Assembly: GCA_025667525.1 (NCBI GenBank)
Contig: CM046877.1
Coordinates: 260,931,706 to 260,995,705 of the forward strand
Reading direction: 5' to 3'
DNA length: 64,000 bases
Source: Glebionis coronaria
Taxonomy: Eukaryota; Streptophyta; Magnoliopsida; Asterales; Asteraceae
The first letter of the stretch is position 1; each line of letters starts with the position of its first letter. This document shows positions 1 to 11,797 of this stretch, in pieces. Made by a program: the position numbers and the translations under genes. Under the pieces are notes generated by a model. That model saw nothing but the letters and a program-made list of their open reading frames with translations. It did not search any database and was not told the origin of the DNA.

Positions 1-1530
1 ATTCCTTAGCCCGCTTAAATCAAGTTTTGCTAGACTTTTATATAGGGGACTTTAAAATGCGGAAGTCTTAATTCATACGGGTTAAGAACAAGAACTTTTC
101 GCAAGTTCCTATAATTGATCCTAGAAAGTCATCTATCATAGGAACTTTAAAACGCAAGATCTAAACTTATCCATGTCTAAGAAATTGCAAGATCCTATAG
201 TGGCTTGAAAACGCAAAACTTCGATTTAATATAGTCTTAATAAAAGCTAATCCAAATTTGGCTTAATTTTGACTTGCATGGCTAATTATTCACGAGTCTT
301 TTTAACTAGAGGTCTTTATATAGTGAAGAACGAGAGATGATAGAGTTAGACAAGTGATCATGCTAAACGTAGAACATGAAAATGTTCTTTCAAAAACTCA
401 TGTGTTTTTAATTATGGTTTTTTCTCCCATAAGATCAATGCATAAGGAATAAATAATTGCAATAAATAAGATCGTACGATTTAAAAGAATTACTTAGCTT
501 CTAGCACAAGATCGTTTAAAAGTTTCTCGTGTTCGAATAGAGTTCATAGCCGAGGCATAACTTATTGAAGCGGGACGCGAAGATTGGCGAAGTCCAAAAA
601 GGCCCTAACAAGGCATGAGGATTCCATTTTGTTGCTAAAGATCCAAGATGATGTGAAGTATCATTATTCCATAATCAATATGAAGGATCAAGACACACGA
701 TGAAAAGCAATATACTCCCCTAAAGATCATGGAGAAAATCTATCCAAAAAGACTCTAACAAAGTATGAGGATAAATATATCTAAGTCCGAAAAGGAGGCG
801 GATCGTTGTAAATCAAAATCCAAAATAAAGATTGAAGAAAAATGATGAAGTCGTGGCCCAAGTTTGAAAAAATCTCTCAAAAACATCAAGTGAAGAAATT
901 CCATTTATGAGGAGAAGACCATAATTTCAAGAGCGTCTTCCAAGATTTGAAGTATGAAGTACATACCAAATATCGGTCCGAGAAAGGTCTCAAATCATGA
1001 AACGAGTTATGTCAAGATATGAACTTAAGGAGATTACGAGAAGCCGTTTTACAAGATTTTGTTCTTTAGCTAAATATTAATTAAATCATCCATTTTTATT
1101 TTCGGCCTTAATAAATATTGAAATAAGTCAATATGAACCACTTGTGATCCATGACAAATAGTTAAAAAAATTTCTAGAAACATTTCCTTTTCTTTAATAA
1201 TTAGGATTACGGGGAGAAAAAGTATTACACAATTTTAATGCATGAGTGGTGTTAGCATTGTGACTTGTACCAACAATGATCTCGTTTTTGCACTTAGCAT
1301 GGAATGTGTGACAATCAAGGATGACGAATTTTACTCTATGTAACATTCACTTGTTTCTATTCTTCGACCCTAAAAGTCACTTTCGTGATGAAAATCATAC
1401 ATGATGTCTTTAACACATCGTAGTAGAAGTATAGCTTGTTTTTCTTTCAATAAAGGTTCATAAAAATTAATTTTGTAGTTGTTTAGATACTTTATTCTAG
1501 CATTGCGTGAGGGCACGGAAATGGTTTAGT
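1..1530 (+). other. Non-coding 3' internal region of element X (Ty3/gypsy-like)
   Basis: No gag-pol frame is visible here. The stretch lies upstream of a polypurine tract and an LTR start, so by position it is the 3' untranslated or spacer part of a + strand LTR retrotransposon whose coding part lies left of the window. Two diverged copies of a motif reading roughly ccaaaaaggccctaacaagg occur near 594 and 744. The assignment rests on position, not on protein similarity. Confidence 0.5.
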
Positions 1531-1539
1531 ATGGGGGAG
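1531..1539 (+). other. Polypurine tract of element X
   Basis: The purine run atgggggag directly precedes the TGATGAGA that opens the LTR. In LTR retrotransposons this tract primes plus-strand DNA synthesis and marks the 3' LTR boundary. Confidence 0.7.
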
Positions 1540-4500
1540 TGATGAGATGGCATTTTTACATGATCTCATCGTTCTTTTCGGGCTTTTAATGCATAAAATG
1601 TCACCATAATACTATATATATGCTTGTGTTTGTGTATTTGTGTATTTTAGGTGTAGATATCGTGAAAAAGACAAAAGATCACAAGAAACAAGGAAAAACG
1701 AACACGAGAAACGAAGACGCACAATGTACCTGGCTTTAGTTATGATTTCTCAAAGAAAAGACCTTGAAGACTTGAAGATGTACAAGAATGATCACTCATT
1801 TATGAAGAAATGACACTTAAAACCCTTGTATATTCATAATTACAAGTTTGGTCCCTTAAGTTTGTCAAAATTGCAAAAAGGTCCTTCAACTATAAAAATT
1901 TGGCAAGTTTAGTCCCTCAACAATTCTAAAACTATCAACAATGGTCCCTAATGAAGTCAAAGATCAATTGAAGTCTTTCAAAGATGAAGAATGTCCAATA
2001 TCAGCCCTTGAAATATTCAAAAACGGCAAAACAAGTCCTTGTTATCCTTATTCTAAAGTTTTGGGGCAAAAGTCTGAAATTGTACACTTAATTAACAAAG
2101 GATTTCATTTTAAGGGCTGAAAACAATCTGTTTACATACTTTCCCAAAGACTAAGGACCTAAGCTGCCAATTCCCAAAGTTTAAACAAACAAACACGCGC
2201 CAAACACTAATCTCCCACTAAACTCGGATCAAACTTGTCACTGTTCACATGTATGAGCCCAGTTTTTACTTTTTACCATCAATGGGGAAATTAAAATTGG
2301 GTGTTTACCCGTGTAATTCACCTCACTAAAAACCCATCCCAAGAATTAATTCCTTCTTCTCCACTCACCAAGGACCCCACACCCAACCCCGTTACCCAAT
2401 CACATGACAACTTACTCTCCAAGCAATCTGACGTGGCAAGATCAACGATTTACAATCATTACTTGGTCCCAAAGGATAAATGAACGTTTTGGATCAAATT
2501 TGACAGCTCAATTCACGTCAAGCATCTAGAAGCATTCAAGGGCAATTTTGAGATTTTCTAGCTAGGGTTTCTGTATTTTTCCATTCTAGAATCGTCTTAT
2601 GTAGTCAATAAAAGGAGCCTCAACATTTGAGTGGCCCTTTGTTCCAGATTTTGGCTAATGCTTTGTAATTCCTTTTTATAAATAAAAAGTTTACTTTTCT
2701 GAAAATTTTGAATTCTATTTTGTGTTTTATGAAAGTTTGGTGTTTGGTTAGCTGAAATCTGAGTTCCATATATATGTTATAAGCCTGCTTTAATCTTGTG
2801 GTTAAGGCACGTTTATGTTTGTAAGGTTTTCAGCTTTTGAAAAGTGTGAAAAATCCTTGATTCTGTTTACTATTTTTGTGTACTAACCCCTAGCCAAAAG
2901 CCTAAAAGCTCTTTCAAGCTTGTTGACACCAAGCCTGTGAAGGGATTTAAGATATTGGGTGGGCTGTTTGTTTGATTTGTGTTGAAGAAACATAGATCAA
3001 AGTCTGGTTCTACTTTGAACATCAGCAGACTTTGATCCCTCTTGTTTGAAGAACCTTCGTCACTCTCTAGTTGTTGAGAGTGGTCCAAGGAGCATAGCTG
3101 ATCTCCCAAGGAAGTTAAGGGAGATAGGTATAAGCTCTTGTTAAGTTTCCCCTAAAACGTTTGTGTTCATGCCTGTTTTGAAAGTTGCTAAGTGATTTTG
3201 AGTTCTTGTGTTTGAGCTTGTTATTTTTCTGTTTGAATCTGCTAGTTTTCATCTAGGTTAGATGTTTAGATCATAAAATCAGTAAGTTGTTCTTTAAAAT
3301 CAAGAGTTGATTTGAAATAAGATTGATAAAGGAGTGTTTGGGATAACTGCTTGATTTGGTTTTATGTTGATTTGAGTGGAAGTTATTTGTTGATTTGTGT
3401 TAGTATCTGTTTCACAAGTGTATTTGGTCATTGCTCTGCAAGTTTTGTGGGTTGTATCATCATAATCCAACAAGTGCTATAAAATCTGTAATACTTGGTA
3501 AAATTGGCTAGAATTTTGAGGACACCTAGATCTAAGCATAAACTAGGGTTAACAAGTGATAAGTCTTAGTTAATACAACCAGGGAAAGAGATTTTGAGTG
3601 TTGAAATTGGATTTGTGGTCATTTAGATCAGCAAAGGTAATTTGTGTTCTTGGTTTTCATATCAGTCAACTGCATAAGCTTGAATATGCTTCTAATCTTT
3701 GATCCAGTGTTTGAAACAAGTTTATTTGTGCTTATTGATAGTTAATATAGCTTGTGTATGCATATGGTTCAATTTGGTTGGCTTATTCATGCTTAAATTG
3801 CTTTTTAGTTCATAACAGCTTATTTTCCAAGTCTGTATCATATCTGGGCACTGTTTGCTTATTATGTGCTTATTGGCTTGTTGGAAGTGTGATTATTTGC
3901 TTTATATTGACTCCTTACAAGTCACTGGTTGTAAGGCTGCCCTTGTTATCCATTGAATCAAAGTGAATCTCTCACATATCATCAGTCAAAAAGTCAAAGC
4001 AGTGGGAACTCCTTTCCCCTGCTGCTAGCCCCTACTAGTGTAATTTTTAGTTCAGCTTAACAATAAGCCATTTTAGCTTATCAAAACGTGCAACAACTTT
4101 AATTTTGTAATAGGTGTTCCTTATTTGACCCATTTGTTCATACTGGAGCATTTGGAAGGTTGACTTTAAGCTTTGACTAGAAAACCAACTTATTTAACTT
4201 TTTCATAAGTGCTTATCAATTAATCCAGCTTATTTGGTTTTGCTTATTGAACTTTTGTTAATATTTTGGCTTATTTAAGTCATTTAAAGTCTTTTTCAAG
4301 TTGAATCAAGTCCTGAGGTGGTCTAGAACTCTAAGTCGACTATTTTGTCTTTTAGTGAATTTCTACTTTGCTTATTTCTGGCTTATTGAGTTTGCTTTTT
4401 CAAATTTCTTTTCATAGATCTCTTAGGCATCTCAAAAGAAGGCTGTGTGTTAAATTAGAGCTTATGGCATTTACTTATGGCTTAATGGGCTTATTGGCCC

Positions 4501-4690
4501 ATTAAGAATAAGTTGTTGACCTATTAAGCTGTGTTAAGCTCAAAACAGGTTTTCGGCCTTCAGAATTTTGTGTTTAGAATTAAATTTTGAGTCAGATAGG
4601 GCTTTTTCAGGTCATTTGGGCCTAGTTGAAGTTTTTGAGCCCATTTAGCTCATTTAGTGGTCTGTTTTGAATTTTAGCCCATTTGGGGGA
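1540..4690 (+). repeat. 3' LTR of element X (right end uncertain)
   Basis: The LTR begins with TGATGAGA right after a polypurine tract. A diverged copy with the same opening occurs at 61434, and both share blocks such as gtgtattttaggt and aaaacgaacacgagaaacga. A TATA-like aataaaagg lies near 2608, placing U3 at about 1540-2640. The long T-rich remainder would be R/U5. I cannot see a clear LTR end; the homopolymer-rich DNA from about 4690 may already belong to the neighbouring element. The length suggests a Tat/Athila-type Ty3/gypsy element, but no coding sequence confirms that. Confidence 0.55.
2606..2615 (+). promoter_or_regulatory. TATA-like box in LTR X
   Basis: The sequence caataaaagg lies about 1.07 kb into the LTR, ahead of a gene-like leader. 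This fits a U3 promoter, but nothing here tests its activity. Confidence 0.35.
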
Positions 4691-5671
4691 CCAATAGGGG
4701 CTTTTTGGTAATTTCACTTTTATTTTATTATTATTTAGGTTAAAACAAACTAGTTTGCAACTTTTTAGAATTTTTCATAATTTTTAGATTTTTAATATTA
4801 TTTTAATATGATTTTATTATTAAATTTCAATTTTTAGATTTTTGCAAGTTTTATAATTTTCCTAAGTCAATTACATTAAGTTAGGATTTTTAAAACTCTT
4901 ATATTATTTTTAGCACCTTTTAATTAATTTTTAGGATTATTTTAATATTTAAATAGTTTTTAATCATTTAAAAATAGAATAAATAGTTTTTAAAATTTGG
5001 AAAATAGTTTTTAGCTTAATTTAGTTGTTTTTAGGTTTACAATTAGAAAATTTTTTATTTTTACTTTTTATTAATTAATTTAATTTTTAGGGCTTTAATT
5101 AGCATTTAAAAATTAATATTTAATTAAATAAAAGATTTGGAAAAGTATTGATCATTTGTAAAGCCTTAGTTTATTTTAAGTGTTTTTGGTAATTTTTTGG
5201 GAATTTTTAGAATTCGTTTTTATTTTAGCATTTTTTACGATTTTCTGTTTTTTTTACGTCTTAGCCTAATTTTCACGTATCCGTCATCTTCTTTTCTTCT
5301 TAGCAATATTAATACAAAGCACACAAATTATTCACACACATATACCTCCTTGGGAAACGAACTTTGTTTTTACTACACACTTGTGGGTCATTAGTGCACG
5401 GTTTTCCTAAACCGTCGTACTTAATACTTTCCGCTTTTTAGTGCTTGTTTATCCTAAAGCAAGTATCTAAATTTACCAAACCAAAATGCTTTTCATGAAT
5501 TTTTAATTGTTTTTGGGTTTTTGAAATTTTTTTATTTTTTAATTTTTTTTTGGATTTTTGAAATTTTTTTTTTTTTTTTTGAAAAACGTACAAGAAAAAT
5601 AACGCTCACGAGTGAACGGATCCAAAAATCCCAGGCGTCTCTCACAAAAAAACCGTTAATATTTACGAAAA
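4691..5671 (-). other. AT-rich non-coding DNA, probably the leader of element Y
   Basis: The stretch is dominated by T/A runs, including long poly-T at about 5518-5580. The part next to the primer site, read on the - strand, looks like the untranslated leader following the LTR Y primer site, with a small hairpin (cggttttcc/aaaccg) near 5400. No coding frame is credible. The boundary with LTR X is not visible. Confidence 0.35.
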
Positions 5672-5689
5672 GAGCCGGCAGCGGCGCCA
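5672..5689 (-). other. Primer-binding site, tRNA-Asp type (element Y)
   Basis: On the - strand the site reads TGGCGCCGCTGCCGGCTC. This closely matches the complement of the plant tRNA-Asp 3' end (TGGCGCCGTTGCCGGGGA), the primer known for many Athila/Tat-type Ty3/gypsy elements. It sits at the low-coordinate end of LTR Y, so Y is oriented on the - strand. Confidence 0.7.
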
Positions 5690-6330
5690 TTCAATACTAG
5701 GATTTTACTAGTTGAAAAGTTCGTTTTTCTCGGCGTCTAATCGAACCGGTTTAATGTGTGACTCAGTCGTTCTTGGAATGAAAAGAATATTGTCGTTATC
5801 TATATCTACTTAAAATGTAAAAGCGAAAAGTGTTAAATATAAACTAAAGAGAAGGATTAATAATAAAGAAAAGTAAAACAAGGCGAATATTAAAAACTAA
5901 AAATTAAATGATATTAAAACGAATATTAAAACAAATATTAAAAGAAACAATTAATAAAAGTAAAAGTAAAAATAAAAACAAACTTTCGAATTAAAAATAA
6001 AACTTACTTAAAGAAAAAGAAGGAAATTGAACTATATGGCTACTTTAAAAATAAACGAGACAAATATTAAAACGGGCACTTAATAAAAGTTAAAACTTAA
6101 ACTTTTTGAAGAAATACTAACACTAAAATTTGACGAAAAATATAACTAAAATAACTGGCTTTCAGAATAAAAATTAAAACGACTTTCGGATAAAACTAGA
6201 CGACTAACGGAACAAATGTTACATAGAAGGAGCATGTTCCCCTGGGGGGAACACTCAATTTGGAGGGAAATAAAAGATGGGGCTGAGAAACCATTCGTAA
6301 CCTTTTGTTGCAAAATTGGCATTAAACTTT

Positions 6331-6340
6331 TATCTTTATA
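6331..6340. repeat. Target-site duplication, left copy (MITE)
   Basis: TATCTTTATA is repeated exactly at 6975-6984 on the other side of the hairpin element. A 9-10 bp duplication is typical of Mutator-like transposition. Confidence 0.85.
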
Positions 6341-6974
6341 GGAAAAAATCCTCATATACCCTTAGTTTAGCATATACTCAACCAACCAATCACAACCATC
6401 CATTTTTATCATGTAACAAAAAAACTCATTTTTTAAAAATTAAATATCTCACAAACCGTTCATCGTTACGTAAAACAAAACATATCATCGCGACGAGAAT
6501 TAAATCATCTATCTATCGAGGGGCACATGTATATACTTTCGACGAACTTTTTTTTCGACTTTTTTTCTTAAGTCACGTCTGGAGAGAATCATATATGATT
6601 CGTCACAAAACATATATGATTCTCAGAAAATCATATATGATTCATATCACGAATCATAAATGATTTTCTGAAAATCATCTATGATTCGTGACGAATCATA
6701 TATGATTCGTGACGAATCATATATGATTCTCTCCAGACGTGACTTAAGAAAAAAATCGAAAAAAAGTTCGTCGAAAGTATATACATGTGCCCCTCAATAG
6801 ATAGATGATTTAATTCTTGTCACAGTTGTGTATTTTTTTTCGTTTGACGATTTACCGTTTGTGAGATATTTAATTCTTAAAAAAGTGGTGGGAAGTGGGT
6901 TTTTTAAAAAAAGGGTGATTATGATTGGTTGGATAGGTCTATGCTAATTTAAGTGTCTATATAGATCTTAACTC
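6341..6974. mobile_element. Mutator-like MITE, full-length inverted repeat
   Basis: The whole 634-bp element is one long imperfect palindrome centred near 6657. The block ggcacatgtatatactttcg near 6521 is matched by its complement near 6773-6792, and the similarity runs outward to both ends. The centre is made of repeats of atcatatatgattcgt. Perfect 10-bp direct repeats flank it, and the left end begins ggaaaaaatc, similar to MULE termini. It has no transposase frame; open frames across it come from the palindrome. It would fold into a very long hairpin if transcribed, a known source of siRNA or miRNA precursors in plants. Confidence 0.8.
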
Positions 6975-6984
6975 TATCTTTATA
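6975..6984. repeat. Target-site duplication, right copy (MITE)
   Basis: This is an exact second copy of TATCTTTATA, flanking the hairpin element on the right. Confidence 0.85.
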
Positions 6985-7635
6985 TCCATTCGTAATTTTT
7001 TTGTTTAAACCATTCGGAATTTTTTAATGCAAAAACCATTTAACTATTTTTCCAAAGCATTCGTAAGAATTTGTTTTAAAAAAGCATTCGTAGTATTTTT
7101 TAGAAAGCATTCGTAGTAAAAAAAAATTCATTCGGAACTTTTACACAAAAATAAGCTTTCATAACTTTTTTCCAAAAAAAAACTTTTCGTAACTTTTTGT
7201 TTCGCAACTTTTCTGGGATTGTCTTTCGAAGAAAACTAGGAAAATGACTTCCCAAGATCTAAAAAAGGGGAATAAAAATAAGTCAAAAATAAGCATTAAT
7301 CTAGAAATAAGCCAACCTAAACACTAATTAAAATCTAACAAACACTAAATCAACCAAATCACAAACTTTATTCAAATCAAACCTTAAAACTATAAAACCC
7401 ACTTAATTAATTAAAACTCAAATTAACCAAATCAATAAAACTAAAAACACCAAATCAACACAAGAAAGGTAGAATGAGATGATTAAAAAGCTTGAAATTA
7501 AAAGATTAAAGATTAAAGACTTACATGGATTACTTGAAAAGAAAGACAATAAAAAATGATAATATGAAAAGTGCCAGAAAAATAAAGTGGAGAGCTAATT
7601 GTCAAATAGCTAACACTTCAAAAATGAGGTTGAGC

Positions 7636-7650
7636 TCTCTATTTATAGGA
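7636..7650 (-). promoter_or_regulatory. TATA box of LTR Y
   Basis: On the - strand the sequence TCCTATAAATAGAGA is a strong plant TATA box. It lies about 455 bp inside LTR Y, so transcription would start about 30 bp downstream, near 7610. Confidence 0.6.
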
Positions 7651-8100
7651 GGAGGGGAGGAAAGGGTGTTGGTTTCTTCCTTCTTTCTTTCTTTTTGTCT
7701 TTTCGTCTTTAGTCTTTGACAATAAACTCGTCATTCTCGACTTTGTCTCGGGATTTGTCGATAAATAAAATGAACTCGTCTTCTAATTTCTTCATTTATT
7801 AGATTTGGTTCTTCGACTTCGTTAAACTTCCGTCTTTAGACTTTTTCTTCGATAAATCTTCAGAATAGGCCTTTGACTTCCGTTCTTTTTTCACTCTTGA
7901 TCTTTTGACTTCGTCTTTTGTCTTTTTCTTCGAAAAACCCGTGAAAGCCCGTGCTTTATTCCTTTTTCATATTTTGATCCTAAAACACAACAAAAACACA
8001 AACTACGCATAATTTCGACATTTACGACATAAAATACACGTTGTGGTATCGTTTTAATTGTAATTAAGTGGTAAAAGGATGTGTGTTTTCACACCTATCA

Positions 8101-8110
8101 ATCCCCTACA
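8101..8110 (-). other. Polypurine tract at the copia Z / LTR Y junction
   Basis: On the - strand tgtaggggat directly precedes the TG of LTR Y. The upstream context resembles the end of the copia element (aatgtgggggattg-type tracts), so this may be the copia tract onto which LTR Y has been joined. Confidence 0.5.
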
Positions 8111-8651
8111 TGAATGGAGATCGGTCGAAAACACACGAAAGTTTCAGCGAAATTTCTGCGGTTAAGTCCTACATATGATAGGTAGGTGTAACCCTTTGAA
8201 CCTTCCCTTATGAGATGCACTTGGTCTACTAGATCTGAGTAGACCCGATGTCATTGAACTTAATATCTGTTTACGTAGACGACAATACATACTCACACAC
8301 GACTCTCCCAGACCTTGTCAATTCCTCATAGTCGTGTTCGTTATGGTCATGAACACTAGCCTGGTTCTACAAGAGCTCTTAGGAATTGCGCCCCCCACAT
8401 TTCCTCGCGAAGCGACCCCACTACTATCTCACATAGGTGATTTCATATTGAATCACTAAAAACATATGTTTGTGATTTCATCTTGAATCATTATCCTTTA
8501 TGATTTCACCTTGAATCATTAGGGCATATGTTTAACCTCTCAATAAATCACATTGTTATTGGAATGGACTAGGAAAGTTATTGTATTAAGTAAGTCCCCT
8601 ACATTGGCGTGACTTCCCCCACATTTCTATGATTAGGTTGTCCTATTGAAA

Positions 8652-8682
<31 letters not shown>

Positions 8683-8700
8683 AGGTTTTCCTTCATAGAA
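8111..8700 (-). other. 3' untranslated region of copia element Z
   Basis: No coding frame is visible. It contains two - strand aaatgtgggggg/aagt-type purine tracts near 8394 and 8610, and three short direct repeats around tgatttcatcttgaatca (8438-8520). Copia elements usually have purine-rich 3' ends like this. It lies between the RNase H remnant and LTR Y. Confidence 0.5.
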
Positions 8701-11500
8701 ACTCATTCCTCAAGGGCTTTAGTCTCATTCCTTTAGACGACTCACTAACTAAGTCTCTACTTAAGCCTTTTGTAAGCAGATCCACGATGTTATCCTTTGA
8801 CGTTACGTAGTCAATCGTGATAACTCTAGTTGAGAGTATTTGTCGCAACAACCACGATCTATGATGGATATGTATCGGCTTACCATTTTACATTGTGATA
8901 TGAGCTCTGTCAAAGTCTATTGACTATCACACTTTATAAACATGTCTGTTACCGGCATAGGTCATCTTGGTATGTCCTTTACGAATTAGTGTAAACTTTC
9001 CTACATATTCTCAAATAATAAATTCAAATTTCATCATAGATTTAGCTATACTTGTCTCTTTAAAATACTTTCAAGATTTCTAAGACATAGCTTTCCACTT
9101 AGGATAAATACATCCGCTCTAGTTGATCTAGATTCTTATATGTAAGAATTCATATTTGCATTACTCTATCACTTGATAGTAGTCAGATATCTTCCATAAT
9201 GCAATATTATTAGTATGATAGTACTCAAGTAATACTTATTCAAATGGTCCTTACTTGAATTGCTAATATATCTACTTACCTAATTATAAGTTCTAAATCA
9301 GGTTATACATACGTCATTAGACACATAAGATGCCCAATATTCTTTAAGTATCCAAAATGGGCAACACCTATACCTCTATTTTAAAAGATTTAAAAAGATG
9401 TCATTGGACTCTAGTAGGCCGAAATCACCCATCTTGAATCTCTCAATAACATTGTTTTCTTAATGTTTGTCTTTAAAATAAATCCATATGGGTTCAAAAC
9501 AAACCCAATAACTAATGATGTTCATGTTAAATCTTGACTCCAACATATACTTATTCGATTTATTCATCATGTTATAACTTCTAGTAATAAGTATACCATC
9601 TTTATATAAACACGAGAGTACATATTTACTATTGATCTCACATACATACATTAATTTTGAATCTATATTCTGACATGACATGGTCAAAAAGTTTGAAGTG
9701 ATTGTTTGGGACCCCGTCTTAAGCCATATAATGACTTAATAAGCCTACAAACTTTTCTCTATGGTCTAGGAACCATGAAACCCTCAAGTTGGTTCATGTA
9801 TAGTTCCTTTTCTAAATCCCTATTTAGAAATATTGTTTACACATCCACATAAGGAACTTCCAAGATTTCTTAATGCGGAAAAAAAGCACCATCCCATCGA
9901 GGTTATTCATGTAACATGTGAATAAGTATCAAATAAGGTTAGACCTTCTCGTTGTCTAAATTCTTTAATTACCAATCTATCTTTACATATGTCAATGGTG
10001 TCATCGACTTTCATTTTCTTCTTGAAAATCCATTTATAGCCTAGTGGTTTACACACTTGAGGTAAACCCAAGAGCTTCTACGTTTACTTTTGTAAAATAG
10101 AATATATTTCACTTGTAATGGCTTCTTTCCATTGATACCCTTTCAAAGAAATTACCGCTTCTCAATAAGAAGTAGGCTCATTTTCTACCATAAAAGAAAC
10201 AAAACCGAACACAACCAATCTGTCGAATCATGCCATTTTGTTTATCTTGGTTCATCCTCTCCTTGGGTCAATCTTGTCTCTCATCTTGGAGATCGTTATC
10301 ATCTCATTGTCTCTGACCTTGGACAACATCGTCATCTATTATAGATGATCTTCCAATTTCTTTCGTAAACAACGATTAGCACTGCTATTCCTAACATATC
10401 ATGCGAATATACAATCCAAGGATTTAGGTCCAATCTTTTTAACCTTTAATTTCATATGAATATCTTAGCTAGATATCCCCCCACAATTGTAAGTAATTAT
10501 AAGATAGTTTTCTTCTCATACAAAGTTCACAAGAACTATCTTATTTTCTTTAAAAGTGATCTTATCTAAAAGATATGTAGACGATAGAATATATTTCTCC
10601 CACATGCCATTGGTTAACTTAGTGCTTAAGAACATGGCATTAACCATATCTTCTTAGGCAAAAATTTTCCCCTCAACAATTCTGTTGTTGGAGTATCAAG
10701 AGGTATACATTTGTGTCTTATTCCAAATATAGCACATAAATTTGGAAATGGAGACACATATTCACCCCCGATATGACTTTGAACCACCTTTTTTTCTGTA
10801 ATAAGTCGATTTTCTACTTATTTTTATAGAACAATCTTGTATATACCCTTACTCTCAAGTAAGTATAAATAGCAATGTTTTGTCCCACCATCACCAAAAT
10901 GATGAAGTACTCGATATTTCTTACCTTAGTAGGTATCAATTCTAAATCATGTATAACCTATGTGAATCATATCAAGGTGTTCAGTTATTTCCATTCAACC
11001 GAGTGAAAAGGCAATCTTGTCAATTTCGCTTTAACATAAGTTTTAATTTTATAATCCATGTACATACAAAACATGGGTAACTAATTTAGTTAATTAAAAA
11101 CACACCGAGTTAATAATAACATGCCCGAGTCAGCCATGCCATACATTTAGTGGATTAAACAAACCGAATTAATACTTACTTTACCAAAAGGACCATTAGA
11201 AAATTAAATTTAGGTTAAACATATTTACAAAAACATAAACTCAGATTTATTTGATTTAAACACCAGAAGTAAGCCAAATTTATTGAGCAACCATCCGGAC
11301 ACATGATTCTTAGGAATCTTCGGCATGTAACTTAAAATCTTTTCCAGATGTGAATTTTAGCATCACATCTCTTCCAATGATATTAGTAGTATGAGAGTTG
11401 TCAAAACAATAGATCTCTCTGGTCTTCACTGCATTAAAAGAGTTAATCAAGCCCTTATCAACATATGTATGACATTATGCCCAAGTGCTATCCACCATTA
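8700..11500 (-). pseudogene. Eroded Ty1/copia pol (element Z): protease, integrase, RT, RNase H
   Basis: Read on the - strand, copia pol blocks appear in the usual order with many stops and shifts. At about 11480-11270 is a protease/pre-integrase block including DVMLKFTSGKDFKLH. Near 10450-10360 is an integrase C-terminal block (GPKSLDCIF...NSSA). At about 10060-9890 is the RT start (KPLGYKWIFKKKMK). At about 9690-9460 the RT active-site region reads CLYKDGILI, where the usual copia motif is YVDD, so a catalytic aspartate is lost. At about 8890-8740 is the RNase H tail (SKDNIVDLLTKGLSRD). Order integrase-RT identifies copia, not gypsy. The gene is dead. Confidence 0.75.
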
Positions 11501-11792
11501 TCTAAGGTCTGATTCTCCATGGCCTCAATTTTCATGTCCTTCTAGCCATTTAACACATAGGTATAGCACAAAAGGTTTTTGAATTCTTTAAAGCATCTAC
11601 CGTACACATAACTCGAGCATCGGTCACCCTTTTAGAAAATACGAGAGCATATGCTTTAGATGTCACTCGTGACATTCCAAATAATTTTTTAATATGAAGT
11701 CTTATAGTTAGTTTGAAACTAATTTTTGATATTATTAACAATGTTTTAAATCACAGAGTGTTTCTTATCCAAAACCAAATTAAATTAAATTT

Positions 11793-11797
11793 TGGGT
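11793..11797. repeat. Target-site duplication TGGGT, left copy (element 1)
   Basis: TGGGT here and TGGGT at 22876-22880 flank element 1 exactly. The 5-bp length is standard for LTR retrotransposon integrases. Confidence 0.9.

Larger units (their letters stand above)
5690..8100 (-). repeat. LTR of element Y (- strand), interrupted by a MITE
   Basis: On the - strand the LTR opens at 8100 with TGATAGGTGTGAAAACAC and ends near 5690, next to the tRNA-Asp-type primer site. A TATA box (CTATAAATAG, - strand) lies about 455 bp in. The 634-bp hairpin element at 6341-6974 inserted later; without it the LTR is about 1.8 kb. The 3' end does not show a clean CA. The opposite side (8101 on) is a copia remnant, so the partner LTR and the rest of Y are missing. 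Confidence 0.6.

Noticed and set aside
2870..3109. 79-codon frame in LTR X
   Set aside because: It is antisense within LTR R/U5 with no domain and no counterpart in the second LTR copy.
6316..6663. 115-codon open frame crossing the MITE
   Set aside because: It follows from the long palindrome (atcatatatgattc repeats) and has no homolog I recognise.
5627..8105. Candidate target duplication ATCCC around LTR Y
   Set aside because: The left copy lies about 60 bp beyond the primer site, so it cannot flank the LTR itself; a chance match is likely.
10132..10344. 70-codon + strand frame
   Set aside because: Antisense to the eroded copia pol of element Z.
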